From Sva-07 sp035527095 (GTDB lineage: Bacteria > Actinomycetota > Acidimicrobiia > Acidimicrobiales > Ilumatobacteraceae): a stretch of DNA of 64,000 nucleotides. The stretch covers positions 42,918-106,917 of the forward strand of contig DATLBC010000138.1 in assembly GCA_035527095.1 (NCBI GenBank). The letters are read 5' to 3'. Position 1 is the stretch's first letter. Each line of letters starts with the position of its first letter. The translations under genes and the position numbers were made by a program. Below are positions 61,973-64,000 of the stretch, piece by piece. Below the pieces are notes generated by a model. That model was not told the DNA's origin and searched no databases. It was given only the letters and a program-made list of their open reading frames with translations.

Positions 61973-62045
61973 GGCTCCGGGGAGAGGATTCGAACCCCTA
62001 CACGCGGCACCAAAAACCGCTGTCCTACCATTAGACGACCCCGGA
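61972..62045 (-). tRNA. tRNA-Gln (anticodon TTG) with encoded CCA
   Basis: The cloverleaf folds with acceptor TCCGGGG/CCCCGGA, D arm GTCTAATGGTAGGAC, anticodon stem GCGGT/GCCGC with loop TTTTGGT (anticodon TTG, Gln), T arm AGGGG TTCGAAT CCTCT, discriminator G, and CCA encoded at 61974-61972. The A of CCA is also the A of the glmU ATG. Linkage of tRNA-Gln, glmU and prs is common in actinobacteria. Confidence 0.97.
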
Positions 62046-62069
62046 CTGACTGTGTGTGTCGGTGCGCTC

Positions 62070-62097
62070 ACCGTATCTCGCCCGGCCCGGCGTGCCA
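62070..62097 (-). promoter_or_regulatory. possible promoter of tRNA-Gln
   Basis: On the minus strand TGGCAC (62097-62092) and TACGGT (62075-62070) are spaced 16 bp and end about 25 bp before the tRNA 5' end at 62045. The match to -35/-10 consensus is moderate; position is the main support. Confidence 0.35.
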
Positions 62098-62154
62098 CGC
62101 GACGTTCCACGGCCGGTGGCGCGACGGGTCCGAACCGATAGCGTGTCGATCCTT

Positions 62155-62247
62155 ATGGGTTCTCTGATCAAGAAGCGTCGCAAGCGCATGCGGAAGAAGA
62201 AGCACAAGAAGATGCTGCGCCGCACGCGCCACCAGCGTCGCAAATAG
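62155..62247 (+). CDS. ribosomal protein bS22 (AURKAIP1/COX24-type small basic protein)
   Basis: The 30-residue protein consists almost wholly of Lys, Arg and His: it begins MGSLIKKRRKRMRKKKHKK and ends LRRTRHQRRK. This closely matches the tiny actinobacterial protein (Rv0500B-type, MGSVIKKRRKRM start) found as bS22 on the small ribosomal subunit of mycobacteria. No Shine-Dalgarno is visible before ATG 62155. It lies alone in the 243 bp between tRNA-Gln (divergent) and ispE (convergent). Confidence 0.92.
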   Translation: MGSLIKKRRKRMRKKKHKKMLRRTRHQRRK

Positions 62248-62288
62248 TCGTCACGTCCACGCCGGCCGGTCGGCTTCGGATGCTCTGC

Positions 62289-63131
62289 TCATGCAGGAGC
62301 GTCAGGAGCGGTGCGATTGGCCGCTACGTCCACCGGCACGGTTCGTGCCACCACCCCTCGAGCGCCCTCGTCGACCAGATCGTCGAGGGCGTTTGCGCGT
62401 TCGCCATCGACGAACCACGTCGCCCCGCTGCCGGCGAGCACGGGCGCAACTCCCACGCGGTCAGCAATCAGGTCGCGCCACCGGCGGAGCTCGGGCTCGA
62501 CAACGAGTGCCGCGGGTTCGAGGTCGTTCGGCCCGTCGGCGACTGGTCCTCCCAGGTCGTCCCACGCCCGGTAGGCCGCAGGCGTGCTCACCGTCAGCGG
62601 CGGAATCACCAGCGTGACGATGCGGTCGAGGTGGGGGAGTGGGTCGATCGTTTCGCCGATGCCCCGGACGCGGGCGCGACCGCCGACGAGACAGAACGGA
62701 ATGTCGGCGCCGAGGAGCGACGCGCGTTCGAGATCGGACGGGGAGGAGGAGTACCCGCGCCAGCGCAGTACCGCCGCGGCGTCGGTCGAGCCGCCGCCGA
62801 GGCCACCGCCGTGCGGAATTCTCTTGTCGAGGTGAACGCCGGCGTCACCACGCACGTCGCTGCCGACGTCCGTGTCCTCGCTGGCATCGGCGAGACGCAT
62901 CGCCCGCACGACGAGATTCGTGTCGTCGAGCGGCATCCCATCGCAGAACGGCCCTGAGGCTGTGATGCCTGATCCGCCGGGCGTGAGCGAGATCAGGTCA
63001 TGCAGGTCGAGGCTGACCATCTCGGCGTCGATCAGGTGGTAGCCGTCGTCGCGCACCCCGGTGATCCGCAGTGCGAGCGTGAGTTTGGCGTGAGCGCGCA
63101 CGGTGACGGTACGCAGGGTGGATGCGGTCAC
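62289..63131 (-). CDS. ispE: 4-diphosphocytidyl-2-C-methyl-D-erythritol kinase
   Basis: The 280-residue GHMP kinase of the MEP isoprenoid pathway phosphorylates CDP-ME. N-terminal AHAKLTLALRITGVRDDGYH, the ATP loop IPHGGGLGGGSTDAAAVL, and the late motif VLAGSGATWFV are typical. GTG 63131 overlaps the rsmA stop (GTGA), the usual rsmA-ispE coupling. It is convergent with bS22. Confidence 0.96.
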   Translation of the reverse strand: MTASTLRTVTVRAHAKLTLALRITGVRDDGYHLIDAEMVSLDLHDLISLTPGGSGITASGPFCDGMPLDDTNLVVRAMRLADASEDTDVGSDVRGDAGVHLDKRIPHGGGLGGGSTDAAAVLRWRGYSSSPSDLERASLLGADIPFCLVGGRARVRGIGETIDPLPHLDRIVTLVIPPLTVSTPAAYRAWDDLGGPVADGPNDLEPAALVVEPELRRWRDLIADRVGVAPVLAGSGATWFVDGERANALDDLVDEGARGVVARTVPVDVAANRTAPDAPA

Positions 63132-63958
63132 GTCGCGGCCGCCCCAGCAGCGAGGTGGGCGTCCGCGAGACGGCACCAGGCATCGACGTCGAGTTCTTCG
63201 GGTCGTGCCGTGGGTGAGATGTCAGCCGCCTCGAAGGTGTCGGGAGCGACGATGCTCGCAAGCGAACGGCGCAGCATCTTGCGGCGTTGTCCGAACCCGG
63301 TGCGCACCAGCGAGAACAACGTCTCGGGGTCGGTGGCCGGCGGCTCGCGCCGCGTGATCGACACCAATGCCGACTCGACGTTCGGCCTCGGCACGAACAC
63401 CGACGCGGGCACGTGACCGACGACTTTCGAGGTGCCCCAGTACGCCGCCTTCACACTGACGGCACCGTAGGCCGATGTCCGTGGCGTTGCAGCGAAACGT
63501 TCGGCGGCCTCCCGCTGGACCATCACCAGCATCCTGGTGATCGCAGGCACCTCGTCGAGCAGATCACAGATCAGTGGAGTCGCCACGTTGTAGGGAAGAT
63601 TGGCGACCAGTACCCAGTCGCCGTGTCCTGCGAGGAGCTGCTGCCAGTCGAGTTGCATTGCGTCTGCTTCGACGACCCGAACGTTGTCGCGGTCGGCCAC
63701 GACCGCGCGCAGCAGCGGCACCACGCCACGGTCGACTTCGATGGCCGTGACGTCGGCGCCGGTGTCGGCAAGTGCCAGCGTCAACGATCCGAGGCCGGCG
63801 CCGATCTCCACGACACGGTCGCCGCTGCCGACACCGGCCAGGTCGGCGATGCGCCTCACCGTGTTCGGATCGGCGACGAAGTTCTGACCCAAGTCGCGCC
63901 GCGGGGCGAGCGAAGCGGAATCGAGAAGATCGCGAATCGTCGGGCGTGAGTGTGTCAC
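63128..63958 (-). CDS. rsmA: 16S rRNA dimethyladenosine transferase
   Basis: The 276-residue KsgA/RsmA dimethylates two adenines near the 3' end of 16S rRNA. DLGQNFVADPNTVRRIADLA, motif I EIGAGLGSLTLAL, motif IV NLPYNVATPLI, and the C-terminal FGQRRKMLRRSL are all present. GTG 63958 overlaps the stop of the truncated upstream gene (GTGA), so all three genes at this end are coupled. Confidence 0.97.
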   Translation of the reverse strand: MTHSRPTIRDLLDSASLAPRRDLGQNFVADPNTVRRIADLAGVGSGDRVVEIGAGLGSLTLALADTGADVTAIEVDRGVVPLLRAVVADRDNVRVVEADAMQLDWQQLLAGHGDWVLVANLPYNVATPLICDLLDEVPAITRMLVMVQREAAERFAATPRTSAYGAVSVKAAYWGTSKVVGHVPASVFVPRPNVESALVSITRREPPATDPETLFSLVRTGFGQRRKMLRRSLASIVAPDTFEAADISPTARPEELDVDAWCRLADAHLAAGAAAT

Positions 63959-64000
63959 CGACGGATCTCGACCGAGATCGGTGCGTCGGTGAGGTCGGCG
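63955..64000 (-). CDS. C-terminal end of an unidentified protein, cut by the window edge
   Basis: Only the last 14 full codons are visible (ending TDAPISVEIRR) with TGA at 63957-63955 overlapping the rsmA start. In M. tuberculosis the gene before ksgA is rpfB, but too little is present here to identify the product. Confidence 0.5.
   Translation of the reverse strand, partial: ADLTDAPISVEIRR

Noticed and set aside
61972..62045. tRNA-Gln as an attachment site of an integrated element
   Set aside because: Both flanks are the conserved core genes glmU/prs and bS22/ispE, and there is no integrase or repeated tRNA end nearby.

Overview
The window is GC-rich DNA with many GTG starts and tightly overlapping stop/start codons (ATGA, GTGA, TGATG). 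The gene content points to an actinobacterium, most likely of the class Acidimicrobiia (Ilumatobacter-like). That placement is inferred from protein character and gene order, because there is no rRNA to test it. About 46-64 kb reproduces the Mycobacterium tuberculosis order Rv1009-Rv1024: (partial gene)-rsmA-ispE, tRNA-Gln-glmU-prs, rplY-pth-mfd-surA-like lipoprotein-mazG-eno-divIC. A gene for the tiny actinobacterial ribosomal protein bS22 (30 residues) lies beside the tRNA.

Layout. (1) 0-12 kb is nucleoside salvage. It holds a PfkB (adenosine kinase-like) gene, a pmmB-type phosphosugar mutase, upp, add, a copper-binding (cupredoxin) lipoprotein and a complete nucleoside-type ABC importer (BMP-family lipoprotein, ATPase, two permeases). 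A truncated M1 aminopeptidase sits at the left edge. (2) 12-20 kb carries a secreted SGNH hydrolase, two atypical crotonases, a protein of unknown family, and a MoxR ATPase followed by a one-piece DUF58-transglutaminase membrane protein. (3) 20-28 kb holds two molybdenum-hydroxylase maturation operons (mocA-coxG, then coxD-coxE-split xdhC). DUF501, a short Ppx/GppA-like protein and a GNAT acetyltransferase are fused into the mocA operon. (4) 28-37 kb has a GlgX-type debranching enzyme, an FAD amine oxidase, an SDR, and an envelope-glycan operon (GT39-like, methyltransferase, YbhN-like, GT2, lytic transglycosylase). (5) 37-46 kb contains coxS-coxL-coxM (form II CoxL), a K+ channel/HAD/membrane-protein operon, an HD protein and a second, lone CoxL. 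(6) 46-64 kb is the conserved informational and cell-wall block described above, with two proline-rich paralogous membrane proteins next to eno and an AbiEi/nuclease-like gene between prs and rplY.

The genes form two main metabolic themes. Imported nucleosides are deaminated (Add), phosphorylated (PfkB) or salvaged as bases (Upp), and the mutase probably handles sugar phosphates. The molybdenum hydroxylases are matured by MocA, CoxG, CoxD, CoxE and XdhC encoded 10-20 kb away.

The window also contains four families of short palindromic repeats, mostly intergenic. One is a 38-nt hairpin that occurs twice as a pair with the same 61-bp period. The other notable points are a GlmU that ends before its acetyltransferase active site, and a glmU start codon that overlaps the encoded CCA of the upstream tRNA-Gln.
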